Shown here one piece after another: positions 50,001 to 62,592 of a stretch of DNA of 64,000 nucleotides. Origin of the DNA: Ficedula albicollis. Taxonomy: Eukaryota > Chordata > Aves > Passeriformes > Muscicapidae. A program made the translations under genes and the position numbers. Below the pieces are notes generated by a model. The model saw nothing but the letters and a program-made list of their open reading frames with translations, had not been told where the DNA came from and did not search any database. Within the stretch, counting starts at the first letter, position 1, and each line of letters starts with the position of its first letter. Location: positions 8,204,874 through 8,268,873 of the forward strand of contig NC_021678.1 in assembly GCF_000247815.1 (NCBI RefSeq), written 5' to 3'.

Positions 50001-51189
50001 ATTTATATACCTAAAAAACTAAGTTTACCTTTTCCAAGAATTGAGGAAGGGTATTCAAGGCATTGTTCTTTACATGTAAACTCCAAGAGAAGAAAAAAAA
50101 TACTGTTTATTCTTCCTCAGTGAAAGATAAGCTTTTGTGTCATTTTGATTCTCTTCAAATTGGACAATTATTTCATTTCTTGGAACAGAATAAAACACGC
50201 ATTTCTAGTCTTCATTGATTTGAAAGATAACATATAAGCACTCAAACATGCTCCCTAAACCACTTCAGTTTCGTGGGTTTCATTCTTTTTATTTTACATT
50301 GCTTATTGTCCCTAATTCTCACAACTGCAAATTGTCTGCATTAGAAATAAGGGATAATATGCCTGGTGTTAGAAACAGAGACACATATCCTGATGATTAG
50401 ACTCCTGCTGTATTGTCAGCTTTCTGAATAAATTATTCTGAATACCATCTTTGTGTCCTTGCTGCAGATAATAGCCTACTTGAAGGATTTGAACATATTC
50501 TAGAATTTTAGAAAACTGGAAGTGGACGTACTTCTTCAGTCAATAAATAATAAAATTTTATTTCTCTAAACACTAGAAAGAAGACTACTATAAATGTTTC
50601 CAAAAGGGAATTATTTTGTCCAAATCATCTAGAAGAATCAGACTTTGAGCAAACACTGAAACTTGCGATCTAAAATGCTCAGAGAATGATCTTAACTCCT
50701 CAAATAGAGTGATGAGACCAGAAAGTACAACAATATAGTCTGTTACAACAGATATGACTGCATTAATATTAGAGCATAAATACTTACTGGAGCCAAGTAA
50801 AAATGTAAAATGATATTAATACAATATATTTTCTACTTTTTTTCCTCTGCTTCTTACAATGTCTCTCCAAGTTTGTATTTCTCGTTTCACCTACATCATT
50901 TCCCCAGGTGCTTTGCTTGCCATATTCCCACAACCAGTGCTAAGATAATTTTTTCAGCAAACATTAGAACTCACAGCTTCAAACTGTGTCTAATTTAGTT
51001 ACCTCACTCCTAATTAAGTTTCAGTTCAAGAACTTTCTACTAAAAAAAAAACTCTCGGCTTCTTGCATGTTTTTTGATATGCCAGAGTTCACAGCAACAC
51101 CTCTGCAATTATAACCCAATTTCTTTGCTTTTTTTAAATAAAGAAATTAAGTCAGTAACTAAGTAGTCATTATTATAGCAAGTAGGTAC
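47063..51189. other. Intronic sequence, no gene seen
   Basis: About 4 kb of unique AT-rich sequence apart from a possible CR1 tail at 48862-48890. Frames at 48541-49026 overlap on opposite strands and are treated as chance. Confidence 0.55.
48862..48890 (-). mobile_element. Short CR1 3' tail (tentative)
   Basis: AATCACAGAATCAGCAGGTT followed by GGAA matches the reverse complement of the CR1 3' end, where the tail repeat ATTCTGTGATT precedes the GGTTGGAA block. Only about 28 bases are recognisable. Confidence 0.35.
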
Positions 51190-51313
51190 AATATCAAGTA
51201 CAATAAGTCCATTAATTAAAGTGGATACTTTTGATTACTCAGCTAAGCTATAATATCAAGTACAATAAATCCATTAATTCAAGTGGATACTTTTGATTAC
51301 TCAGCTAAGCTAA
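51190..51313. repeat. Two-copy tandem duplication, unit 62 bp
   Basis: Copies 51190-51251 and 51252-51313 begin AATATCAAGTACAATAA and end GATTACTCAGCTAAGCTA. Two differences (AAGTCC versus AAATCC, and TTAAAG versus TTCAAG). Confidence 0.95.
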
Positions 51314-53529
51314 GAACAGCTGGACCAAATGAGACTAGACAGGAAGTTCTGCTGAGCTCCATCACCTGTCTCTGACACACAGAGTGAAAACCAGGAGGAA
51401 TTGTGGATACTTCCCTGGAATATCCTCCCAACAATTTCATTTGCAGTGAAAGGAATTCCTCAGACAGGTGTGGTTTCTCTGTATTTCTATGCACAAATTG
51501 TACATGTAACCCTCCATAGCTTTCTCCTAAACAGAACAGCTCAGCTTCCTTTAAGCAAATGTAAACACTGATCATCCAAATCAGTGGACAACCAGCATAA
51601 AAACTTGGGAATTTTCAAAATCCCACTGGATCTGCCATTTCCCAATTTCACCTTTTTCTCCTGGACAGGCCTACTAACAGGGATCAAACACAAAGCAACA
51701 TGCCAGCACCTGCACTGCCTGACCAAACAGATCTAGAAGCTGCATAATCCCCTCTCAAAGACATGAGAGAAAAGCAAGAAATGAGACACGTCAGGAAAAA
51801 AAATAAAGCAGGCTATCAGAAACTTAAACTTTGAAAAACACATAGAATATTGATTCACCGTTTAAATTGAGATCACAGACTGACATTTGACCAGCCCTCC
51901 ATAGAAACAGAAAGTCCTACCACGTGTGTTTCGATCCAAGCACCAGGATTAACCAAATTGAAATTTCTATAATGGTTGCAGAAATTTTTGATACTGCCCA
52001 CATCAATACTATTTTCACACTTTTAAAGAGAAAAACTACTTTGAATAGAGTCAAATCACTTATTTTTGCTCCCAAACAGATGGAAAAGGGACAGAATGCA
52101 TCATAAAGCCAGATGTGTTGCATGCATAAACAGATGCTTCCAGACTCATCATAAAAGGTTAAAAATATTTAAGTTACTCTGCACAACTGATGTTTCACAC
52201 CTGAAACAGCTGATCCAATCTGAAGGTAACTGGAGCTTCTCAGGAGGCCCAGAAGGACAAAAGCCTTTTAAAGGCTACAACAGCCCTTTCACATTTAGCA
52301 TGAAAGGTCAACTACAGGTCTCTCCTGCTGGATTTTAACACTTAGCATTCAAAAGCACAAGGGAAAGCACCTCAGGAAATTCATTACTGTTGGAAAAAAT
52401 GTGGACATATGCTGCAATTGATGTAAAAAAGGGAATTTGTTGAAGAACCAGCATTTCTATTCAAATCACCCATTTGATTCGTCCAAGTGCAATAATTGCC
52501 AACTGTTTGCCCAATGGTAAACCAGCTGAAATGAGCTGTAATAGCTTCTCACTTCACTACTGCTCTTTATACATTAAAATACCTTTCCAGACACTATGCA
52601 GTGCAACTGCTGTATCTTCTTATAAGACCAAAAAAAGCTGTATTTGCAGAAAATATGCTTTTGCTGATGTATAGACCCAGTTGAAATGAAACATTTTTTT
52701 TACATAAACTAATTTTAATCATTGCATTAAATTGATGAGTTTAATACTTGCTATGACTGAATACCAGGAATCTAAACATTGATCCACCAGTACCTTAAGA
52801 AAACACATCTTTTTTTCTCTTAAAGGGCTGAGATGCAGCTTTCTGAAGCCATATTATTTTGGGTTAATATCTGAATTAATAGTATTCATTTAAGATGTTG
52901 GGACTGTAAGCCTGTCAGCTTTCACACAAATGTAGCTGTTACTGTATGGTAACTTTGGCTATTGTATTTTGACATTTGAAAAACACCATTCAGAAATAAG
53001 ACCAGTAACCCTAAACTAGGGACAAGCAAATGCAAGTAAAAGCACCCCAAAACGAACCAAATGTGCAAAGGGCATATCTGAAATAGAGAGGCAAAGGTTC
53101 TCTCTTCTCATGCAGAGAAAATCAGAAGTCACCTGAGGATCTGAGAGATTCGTTTGGTGTGTGTATAGCTAAGTGTCCAGCAGAGAAGCCAGAAGCTCAT
53201 CCCTTTGGATTTAATGGATTGCAGAGTGAGTCTCTCCTGTTTAAGTCAGCTTTAAATACCACATATTCTGATCTCAAGAGAGATGGCAATGAAATTACTG
53301 CAGATAAAGAAATTAAAACATCCCTTGAGGAAAGGCTACTGGCAGGAAGACCTTATTCTTTCACATGTGTTACAGTAATTATTGCTTGTGTTCTTACATC
53401 ACCTTTCAGCTAAGGATTTCAGCATACTTTATAAACAAGTGGGCAGTATAAAAAAGTACAAATACGTGTCACAGGAGCTAGTTGCTCTTGTCTACTTAAC
53501 TACATGTCAGCAAATAATAATTCAACTAT
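51314..53529. other. Intronic sequence, no gene seen
   Basis: Unique AT-rich sequence leading up to a CR1 element. No frame exceeds about 92 codons. Confidence 0.6.
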
Positions 53530-54136
53530 TTATTGGTACAGCCGCACTTTGAATACTGTGTGCAGTTTTGGGCACCAAAATATAAGATAAAGAGCTATCA
53601 GAGAGTGTCCAAAGGAGGCCATGAGGATGGTAAAGGGCCTTGAGGGGAGGCCAAACGAGGAGTGACTGAGGTCCCTTGGTCTGTTCAGCCTGGAGAGGAG
53701 GAGACTGAGCAGAGAGCTCAGTGCAGTCACAACTCCCTTGTGAGGGGAAGAGGAGGGGCAGGCACTGATCTCTGCTCTGTGGTGACAGGGACAGGACCCG
53801 AGGGAATGGCCTGAAGTTGTGTCAGGGGAGGCTGAGGCTGGATGTCAGGAAAAGGTTCTTTATCCAGAGGGTGTTTGGGCAAGAACGGCCTGAAGTTGTG
53901 TCAGGGGAGGCTGAGGCTGGATGTCAGGAAAAGGTTCTTTATCCAGAGGGTGTTTGGGCAGTGGAACAGGCTCCCAGGGCAGTGTCACAGCCCCAAGGCT
54001 GGCTGAGTTCAAGAACCTTTTGCCCTTGTGCACCTGCTGGTGTGACTCTTGGGGATGGTGCTGTGTGGGGCCAGAAGTTGGACTCAATGATCCTTGTGGG
54101 TCCCTTTCAACTCAGCTTACTCTGTAATTCTGTGAT
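53530..54136 (+). mobile_element. CR1 LINE, 5'-truncated 3' end with an internal duplication
   Basis: Begins with the CR1 ORF2 end signature (TACTGTGTGCAGTTTTGGGC encodes YCVQFW). It then shows GTTCAGCCTGGAGAGGAGGA, GGTGACAGGGACAGGACCCG and GGACTCAATGATCCTTGTGG, and ends CTGTAATTCTGTGATT. It is the same subfamily as the copy at 7095: long stretches such as CACAACTCCCTTGTGAGGGG are shared. Frame breaks make it non-coding. It lies antisense to GRID1. Confidence 0.92.
53811..53968. repeat. 79-bp tandem duplication inside the CR1 copy
   Basis: CTGAAGTTGTGTCAGGGGAG through CAGAGGGTGTTTGGGCA occurs at 53811-53881 and again at 53890-53960, with a short linker AGAACGGC. The other CR1 (7095-7732) has this segment once, so the second copy arose after insertion. 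Confidence 0.92.
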
Positions 54137-57100
54137 TGGAGAAACTTCCTCTCATTTCTGTAGGTTCAAGCAAAATTTATGTGTCTGGGAACACAAACAG
54201 CAGAGAGGCCATCAGAGCTGACAGCTCTAATGCTGTTGGCATGCTCCACCCCTCCAGGGATGGAGTCTCCACCGAGGAAACATTCTGTGTTAGGTTACTA
54301 TTTCTCTAGCAGTCGCAGATTTTTCATAACCAAGTCCTCAATGACGTTAATTTTGTACTATCTCCAATCTCCTGCGCTGCCACTTGGGCAGATGCCACGG
54401 TTTCTCTCCAACGCTCACTTTCCAGAGCAAGGTGGTTCAGGGGCACTGAGCACAGCTCTTGTCTGGAGCCTGGCCCCCAGGAGCCCTCCCTGGCTGGGTG
54501 GGCACCCGGCTGCAGTGATGACTAAGGCTCTGTCACCAACCCCAGGCACCAGATGGACACGGCTCACCAGGAGCCCGAGCTGCACGGAGCTCACGGCCCT
54601 GCCAAGCCCATCCTGAACCTGGCCAATATTTGCTCATGTGCTGGCTAGGCAAGGACAATGGTGGGCATATTTTTAGCTCAGAAACAGGGAAGAAGGACCC
54701 TTAGGACAGTCTTTATTTTATTTACATGATGTCCATCAGGCTGTAATGAGTATGATAGTACTGGCAGTTTGATTTCCTTGGATAGCTGTTTGACTCACAA
54801 AGAGCATTTTTATACAGATGGTGAATTTGGAAAAGGAGGAAAAAATATGCATCCTTCTTTAATTTCCTACCTTTTTCAAAAGCTCATATTTTGCAATATA
54901 GTTTCCATAAAACTCTGCAGAAAAATGCAAAAGGATAAAAAATCAATTGTGGACTCTTCTTTTCTCTGGCTTTTTCTAACAAGAGCAAGATGAAAAGGAT
55001 CCCTACTGAGATAACAAATCTCTTGGCAGCAGAAAGAGGGAGTTGAAAATAAAAACTAAGTTCATGTCACATATAATAGCAATTAGTCCTTCTTGTAGGA
55101 ATCTGCCAATAACAAAGAAAAAATCAATTGCCAATGATTCATCTGCATTACGGCAGCTACTGTAGTACCACGGCAAATACAAGTACTCCCTTCTCTAACA
55201 ACAGAACTCTGAACCTGGGGGGTGGGGAAGAACACATAATCAACATGCTAGAGAACAAAAACATAGATCATCTTGGTTTTCTTCATCAGCTAAAACCTCC
55301 TCAGGCATCCTTCTCCTAGCTCCATGCTTTTAGGAATGAGCAATGATTACTGAAAGGACAACTGGTCACTCTGAGGTGGAGCACTGCAGCCGGACTGTCA
55401 GAAGATTCTCCACTCATCATACTGTAAACAAAATAAGCACATTTTTACAAACTGAAAAATAAGATGTTGCAGGCCTTAGTCCCACAAACATTCAAGTCTA
55501 TATTTTGCTCTGTGTGAGGAGCACTTAATGCCAAGTCTCATCCCACATACAAGATCTCTCAACATATGAATATAGTGCACAGCTACTACACACTGCAATT
55601 TATTCCTTGGATGATGATAATCGGGAAAAACACTTAAAACACACAGGACATGCATCTTTCTGGGAGTGCAGCTATTCTTTTCCAAAACAGCAATAAAAAA
55701 GCAAAAAAAAGCTTCTCAGCTTTTTAATCACTGGTCCTGTGCAACTCTTCTCTCCAAGCTACAATCCTGATAGCTCATGATGGAATATCTGGCCTTTGTG
55801 AAGCCACTGTAAACTTTTTATTTATTTTTTTTTACTTTATTTGTACAGAGCAACAGTAAAGAGAAATATTTACAGACTTAGAACCACAGTGTCTCCTCAT
55901 TAAATACTCAGCTGCAGGAAAGGATAATGGCAAACAGGTGCCTGAGGAGTCAGCTCTTCACATCCAAAAGCAAGACATATTTGGGGTTCTCAGTCTACTT
56001 CAGTGGCAGCAGGGGAAGTCTATTTGCATGTTTATGAAATTAGGGCTTCCCATAGCATCTCCTTTATGTGTATTTATGAGAAAATTAATTGAGAGATCTA
56101 TCTGCCTCAGTAAATTTAAATTTGATTGTTAGACTCAGAGATGAAGCAACTCCCCCAAAATCTGACAAGCTTTTATCCACTTATCTCAGCCATCAATCTG
56201 AAGGCCATTTAGGAAGTTCAATACACCCTAAGGTTAATATTTCAAGAGGTCTTACTTTTTTCCCTCTAATTAACTAATTCTTTAGCTAATGTCTTCTAAT
56301 TTACTGGAAAGGAAACAGGCAACCCGAGAAGTCACCAGAGGAAATATCATCAGTAGAAAAGGATGTGAAGGACATTTCTGGCTGAGCAGCACCACGCAGG
56401 TGCTGCTACCTTTGGAGGGTGCTGGCAAATCCACGCATCTGAACACAGCTCCCAGGGGCAGACACTGTGCTAATTTCAGTTACTTTAAATAAAGCAATGG
56501 CTTGGAAGAGGACAGGATGTCGTGCCAGAAAGGATGGGATAATATGTTACCGCCAGACATCTCAAAATCCATCAATCAGGTACAGACAAGACTAATGTAA
56601 TTACTGAGTTCTCTTTTTTTCCTGTTCTTGTGGAGAAGCTGGAAAGGGGAAAACAGAAACCCCTCCTTAAGAAAAGATTACAATTGCTACAATGCAGTAA
56701 AAGGAAAACAAACAATATTAAAACTATAGCTAATAAATTCACATTACTTTCACAGATTCCATTTTCTGAGGGAAAAAAAACCCTAAATCTGCTGAGTTCA
56801 CAGGAACAATTCAACTATGTGATGTTTTATAAAGACATGGAAAGTCTATTTGAACTCTAGATGAACCATACAGCATTTTTATTTTTATATTTACCTTTTA
56901 TTCTGCTCTTCACTCCAGGCAGAATCAATCTCAGGTTTTTATTCTAGGGACACAACACATCAAGCTCTGCCTCTTTATAGCTTTAAGGTAACTTCTACAT
57001 ATTTTAACTAATCATAAAAGGAGTAGATGAAAACTAACAGTTCTCATTCTGCTAACTCATTTATGCATCAAGTATAGGTAAGGCCTCTTGGAGTTGTCTT

Positions 57101-57539
57101 AGGGTTTCAGTTTATTGATCATGACAATCACAGTACTTTGCTCCTACATAATATATTCAAGCACTTCTGCATCTGATAAATATTTGGTTAATATAATTAA
57201 TAACTTGGGGCACTGGGAGAAGCAGGGTTAGAGACTTCTTGTCGGGAGAATGTGGCCCAGATCACTGAAAGGCAATTTAAGAATGCCAGCTAAAAATCTT
57301 TGGAAGGCAAAATAGCACTGAGTGGTTGGGGTTTTTTTGCTTAGATTTCCTTGTCAATTTATCCTCCTAATTTCCTCCTTCGAGTAAAAATTAGGATCAT
57401 TTCAGTCCAGGTATTTCTTCAGATCTCTTCATTCACTCATATAATAATTTTTCTCACTATCAAGAGGTTGCTCTTGGTCACAGAGTGTATGGACAGATTT
57501 CATCTGCACTGTCTTCCTCACCCTAAACATCCCTGTATG
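54137..57539. other. Intronic sequence, no gene seen
   Basis: The first 500 bases contain a GC-rich patch (about 54370-54640) with a few CpG sites. A 145-codon frame (54179-54616) crosses it without any recognised domain. The rest is AT-rich. Confidence 0.5.
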
Positions 57540-57600
57540 GGCCATTCACTGGAGATGCTCGTGGGTCCCTTCCAGCTCCGAATACTCTGTGATTCATTTA
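57540..57600 (+). mobile_element. Short CR1 3' tail
   Basis: CTCGTGGGTCCCTTCCAGCT followed by CCGAATACTCTGTGATTCAT matches the last 50 or so bases of CR1 elements in this window. The body is missing. Confidence 0.65.
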
Positions 57601-58052
57601 GATGCATTTCCTGCCACAAGCACTACACTGACTTGCACAGCAGCAGAGACAATATAGCTGTAAACTTCAGGGAATGAGACAGCCATGTAAACTGCTGGAA
57701 ACACCCTGAATTCAAAACCTTCTAGCAAGAGGTTGCAGACACAGTTTCACACTTCATTTCTTCTGACATGTCCCCAGAAACACCGCTGTGCGTATCCAGT
57801 GACAGGACTGGAAACCACGCACCCCAGCCACCTCCGAGCTTTATTGCACTAGCTACTGTTACCACGAAAAAGAAACATTTTTTTCCCCTGGAAGCAAGTG
57901 CTCAGTGTTTGTTTGAACAGAGGCCTTTTGCTCAAAAGAGTGGAATGAATGATCAGCAAAATGTGCTTTAACACCGGAAAAAGAGAGAGCTGGAAGTTGA
58001 GCTCTTGAGATTTATAAGGTCACTGATTGCATTCTTTAGACAGCAGGACTAT

Positions 58053-58075
58053 TTTCTTTCTTTCTTTCTTTCTTT
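58053..58075. repeat. (TTTC)n microsatellite
   Basis: Five to six TTTC units, followed by a T-rich stretch. Confidence 0.92.
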
Positions 58076-59207
58076 TATTTTTTAATGTAGAAGTAGTCTA
58101 ATATTAAAAAATCAGTTTATCAGTTTCTGGTTAAATGATGGTAAATCATATTTTTTCTGATTTATACTCCAATGATTGAAACATACAGTTTTAATTGACC
58201 TTTAATGAGTGAAATAGACCCCTATCCTCCTGTTACAGAGACCCCACTCATCTCTAGACAAAGTGATCAACAACTAATTCATTTATATACATGTACAGAA
58301 TGTATATACAAATATGTAGGTACATATACATACAATGAATTTATAAATACACGTACCTTGAATGTGGGTGTGTATACATATACCTAAGGAATCTTTCTCA
58401 GCCCCACAAGGATATGTTTGACCAAAACCATAAAAATCTGCTAAAATCTGTTAGCACAAGAGGCAGAAGGGGATAATAGGATTCCATTGCTATTGCAATA
58501 AATAGCAAGCAATGAAAACATTTCCCCTGAGCAGCCATGGTACAGTTTAAGTGCAAAAGCTGAAAGAGGAATATTAGAATGAATATAAACTAGTTAATTG
58601 AGGATAAACATACAGAGAAAAAAAAGAGACTTCTTGAACGTTGCAGTATGCAGATGACAATTTGAAGAGACAGTGAGTAAAAAAACACTTAGAAAAGAAG
58701 GGAATGAATCATGTGAAATTTGCAGAGGATTTAGTCAAGTGTATAGTCCCATGGGCTAAAGAGATGTGAAGAGAGATAGCAAGGTTGACTGTGAAAATGA
58801 AAGAACTGGACACTGAAGAGTGCCATGGGAATATTGAGGCAAATTCTTCCAGCAACTACTAAAGAACAGAAAGGAAAGAACCAACACAAAGTGAAGTGTA
58901 TCCTGCTACTTCATTTCCATTTCTGACCTGGTTCTGAAGAAAACAAATGAACAAACAAAACCCAAAACCACCCACAAACCAAAAAGGAGTTGAGAATAAT
59001 CAAAATGAACTGTTCAAAAACTTTTTATTTTGTCTGATTTTATAACTCACTCCTGCAAATTATTTTTGGTGATGTTTATCTGACACTGCCTTTGATGCTT
59101 TATATCTTAATTTCTGTTCTTCCTTTTTTTATCCAACCTATCCCTTATTCCCATTGCAATAAATAGTCACTTTGATTTATAATTCCCTTCAGCCAACTGA
59201 GCAGGAT

Positions 59208-59237
59208 TATATATATATATATATATATACACACACA
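59208..59237. repeat. (TA)n then (CA)n microsatellite
   Basis: About eleven TA units change to ACACACAC and then an A-rich run. Confidence 0.94.
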
Positions 59238-60395
59238 TAAAAAAATAATAAAAACAAAATGAAAGTTCATATTTCATAAGGCAAGAGTTTGAATTTTTAA
59301 GACAAGAGTTTGAATTTTTTTTCAATTTCTAATTGTATTTACAATTTTAGTGTGACACTGTCAGTAGAAAGATTAAAATAAACTTCAAATATAGCCTTTA
59401 AAGATACAAGCAGCTGTTTGTTGCATTTTCTACATAAATAATATGATTGTAGAGTCAAAAGATTGGGGTATACTAAGGAGACTTAAAACTCAAGGTTGAA
59501 TATAATTTTGTTTTCAGACAGATACTACTATCTTCTCCTTGTTAAAGATTTTCCAAAGGTCTGCAAACACACTCAGACTCATCAGATGTCTGATGTCTAT
59601 TTTGGTTACAGCCTGCACTTCAACTAATTTGAATGTCTCATATTAGGGCCTAATTACAGATTTCATATAATCTGATTACTGTTACAAACATAAGGGTCAA
59701 GCTACTCTTAAAGCTGACTGGTTTTTTTTCAGCTCTACAGAAAGTAGTTGAAAGTGATGTTGAAACGAAAGTTATTGTATCCTGCAAGTTTATTAAATGG
59801 ATCTGATACAATTTTTACGGATTATGCTGCACGGAAATAATTTTGTTTTCATAAACATATAACTAATAACTATAACTAACGGCAACTTAGAGTTTCCGTT
59901 TTCTTCACAGATGCAGTTGTCAAATTTTAATGTTTTTTTTTTCTTTTGGTGCAGTTGTCTGGATTCAACTGCCCCCATCTACTCACATGTACCCCAGAGC
60001 ACCCTCACTCTTGTTCCTCACTCACATTTCAGTCATTCCCTCCCATGAAATCGTTAATGGTCTACCACTTTCTCCCCTTCCCCCTAAGAAAAGACTCTGC
60101 TCCACCCTTTGAAGTGTCTCTGAAACAGAGCATGGTCCCCTAGGGGTTCAGTGGAACAGCAGGCAGAACTGTCCTGAGCACTGCAAGTCAGCCAGGATGG
60201 CCTGTGGGGAACTTAGCCAGGCAGGCAGAGCCCCCAAAGCCCTTCCTAATTCACAGGGTCTCACTCCTGCAGTCACCTTACCCCTGATGCTACAGATGAC
60301 TCTGGAGCATTCATTACCAGTGGTGCCAGAATCCCATCCTGTGTTCCTGAAGGTCTCTGCAGCTCCTGTCAACTGCTCATGAGCTTTGCTTTTTT

Positions 60396-60530
60396 GCAGC
60401 ACTGCTGCAGCAGGGGATGGCAGTGTGGAGGAGAAGGAGAGGGCTGTGAGAGCAGGCCCACACCTCGCAGCACTGCTGCAGCAGGGGATGGCAGCGTGGA
60501 GGAGAAGGAGAGGGCTGTGAGAGCAGGGAA
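60396..60530. repeat. Two-copy tandem duplication, offset 71 bp
   Basis: Copies 60396-60456 and 60467-60527 begin GCAGCACTGCTGCAGCAGGG and end GAGAGGGCTGTGAGAGCAGG. One difference (CAGTGTGG versus CAGCGTGG) plus a 10-base spacer after copy 1. Confidence 0.94.
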
Positions 60531-62504
60531 GCAGAGGGGTTTATTCTGCAAGGGCATCCCCTGGACTGGAGGACCACTGCCTCCTAGGATGGGACCCGGC
60601 TGCAACTTGGAACACAACCAGCTCCTGAGGGTCCAGTATTCCACTTCAGCCGCACCAAACTCATGCAAGGGGTTAATAACTCATCATAACCAGGCAAGGA
60701 TTATTCCCTGCAAGAACAAATACATTCAGAAGAGGTGTTTTTCCAGGTTTATCAGCTGCAGAATTAGGAAGGTAAGGCTCCATAGCTCACCTCCAAGCCC
60801 CATCACTCTGGGTGGCATGGTACCCTGCCCTTCACAGGGACTCTGAGGCTCACTTTGCAAGCTCTTAGCTCCACGTCCCCCTCGGCCTCCTCTCCATTTG
60901 CCTGACAGAGGCTAAGATCAGAAAAGACAGCTTGGGCTAATGTTTCCAGATGGAGAAAGAAGCAGGCAAAGCCAGTCCACTTGAATAGAGGTGGGATGGC
61001 CAGCTCACAGAGAGAAAATGCCAGCTCTCCACACAGGAGCAGATCATTTTTTTCATGGCTCCCTGCTGTCTTGATCCTGAATAATCTGTAGCTAACTGTG
61101 TTCATCAGCCTGTGCTTGTCAGGCTGACATGCCCTTCCCTGCAGGTGGCCATCCCAGAAAGCATCATCCAACTATTTTGCAAAGGCAATAATGTTAGGAA
61201 AGCAACGGCAAGGAACCTTTTGGTACCAGCAGACTTTGATCATGATAACGCTTATTAAATCTGATGAACACACACTGTTTTATTATTCAGCTAAGGAATT
61301 GTATTAACATGCATATAAATAGTCACGTTCTGCTAATAACCTTAAACAAGTTCCTGGGCCATGGTGAAAGAAATACAAAAGACATAAGGAAAATGCTGTC
61401 AAGTGAATAGACCCATGATTTAAGTGATAAGAATACTCGGTCTTTTCATTACATACAGATAGGGTACAGTTGGAGAGAGTTGAGTATTCTGACCACCAGT
61501 AATAACCTGCCTGGAAATGCAAAAATTGAATTTGTGATTAAAATGTGATTTATGTCACTGACAGGGATAAGTCTTACTCAGTTTAAACAACTGCAACATT
61601 ACAATGTTAAATTCTGTATGTTTATTACATGTGAATATTAATTAAAAAAAAAATCCTGAAGGGCATGAGCCAGAAAACAAGAGGGAACACTTCCAGACTC
61701 CATTTTTGCTCTTAACAATGCCTAAATGGGGCAAAGTAATAGCTGTGATTTTAGATATGTAATTCTCAACTACTACTGGGAGAAAAATAAATATTTTCAA
61801 TATTCTAGAATTTAGTTTTATCTTGAAAAAAAATTATAATATCCACACACATTTGTATAAATAACTTGCCAATGCTCTTCACGCATTGTTTTTTTTCTCA
61901 TTATCAAGTTATCATGAATTTACTTCTTTGTGGCAGCCTAACTTGCATGCCATCCACCAAGTGATAGGTCTTGTCAGCACTTCATGAGAGAAGATTGATT
62001 CTCAGAGGAATTACATATCCAAACAAAAAGAAAAAATAAGAAAAGAAAAAATAGAGTAAATTTATTTAGTCTTTAGAATTGCATTAGAAGTAAACCAGAG
62101 GAGATCTTAGAGGCCTCCTACACTTAAGCTATTCATCTGTGGCTTCTGGCAAGTCTCACAGGATCATATTCATTGACATACTTAGAGGTCTGATGTTGTA
62201 AAGAGGCGACATTTGTGAAAATTTCAGAACTTTCCAGTCTATTCCCCAATAAAACTGTTAACCTGCTGGATGCTTTTAATAGCATTCTAAAACAAAACCC
62301 TAATTAATTCTGGATGTCTCTGCCTCCACTCCCCACCTAAATCATTTAAAGCATTATTTTACATGGTTATTGCAGGGACAAAATGCTTTAATGTGAGTAA
62401 ATTATCCAGATTCTACATTAACAGCAGTAATATTCACTTAATTTAAACAGATCATTAAGAAACACATCCAAAGGCTCAGAAATCCCTTGCATTTTATCTT
62501 CATT
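60531..62504. other. Intronic sequence, no gene seen
   Basis: GC-richer to about 61150, then AT-rich. The frames at 60379-60846 (plus) and 60803-61171 (minus) have no recognised motifs. No repeat family is recognised. Confidence 0.55.
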
Positions 62505-62592
62505 AATGTCCAAGCATCTGTGGACCTGGCAGTGTTTGGTTAATGGTCGAACTTGATGATCTTACAGGTCTTTTCCAACCTTAATGATTCCA
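62505..62592 (+). mobile_element. CR1 3' end fragment
   Basis: TGGTTAATGGTCGAACTTGA followed by TGATCTTACAGGTCTTTTCC and AACCTTAATGATTCC is the canonical chicken-type CR1 end. It differs from the two larger CR1 copies in the window, so a different subfamily is likely. Confidence 0.85.

Larger units (their letters stand above)
57601..60395. other. Intronic sequence with microsatellites, no gene seen
   Basis: Besides the TTTC and AT microsatellites listed separately, a short direct repeat AAGAGTTTGAATTTTT occurs twice at about 59284-59320. A GC-richer patch (60140-60395) leads into the next duplication. Confidence 0.55.

Noticed and set aside
54179..54616. 145-codon frame beside the CR1 and a GC-rich patch
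   Set aside because: No similarity to a known protein; CpG content is not strong enough to call a promoter island.
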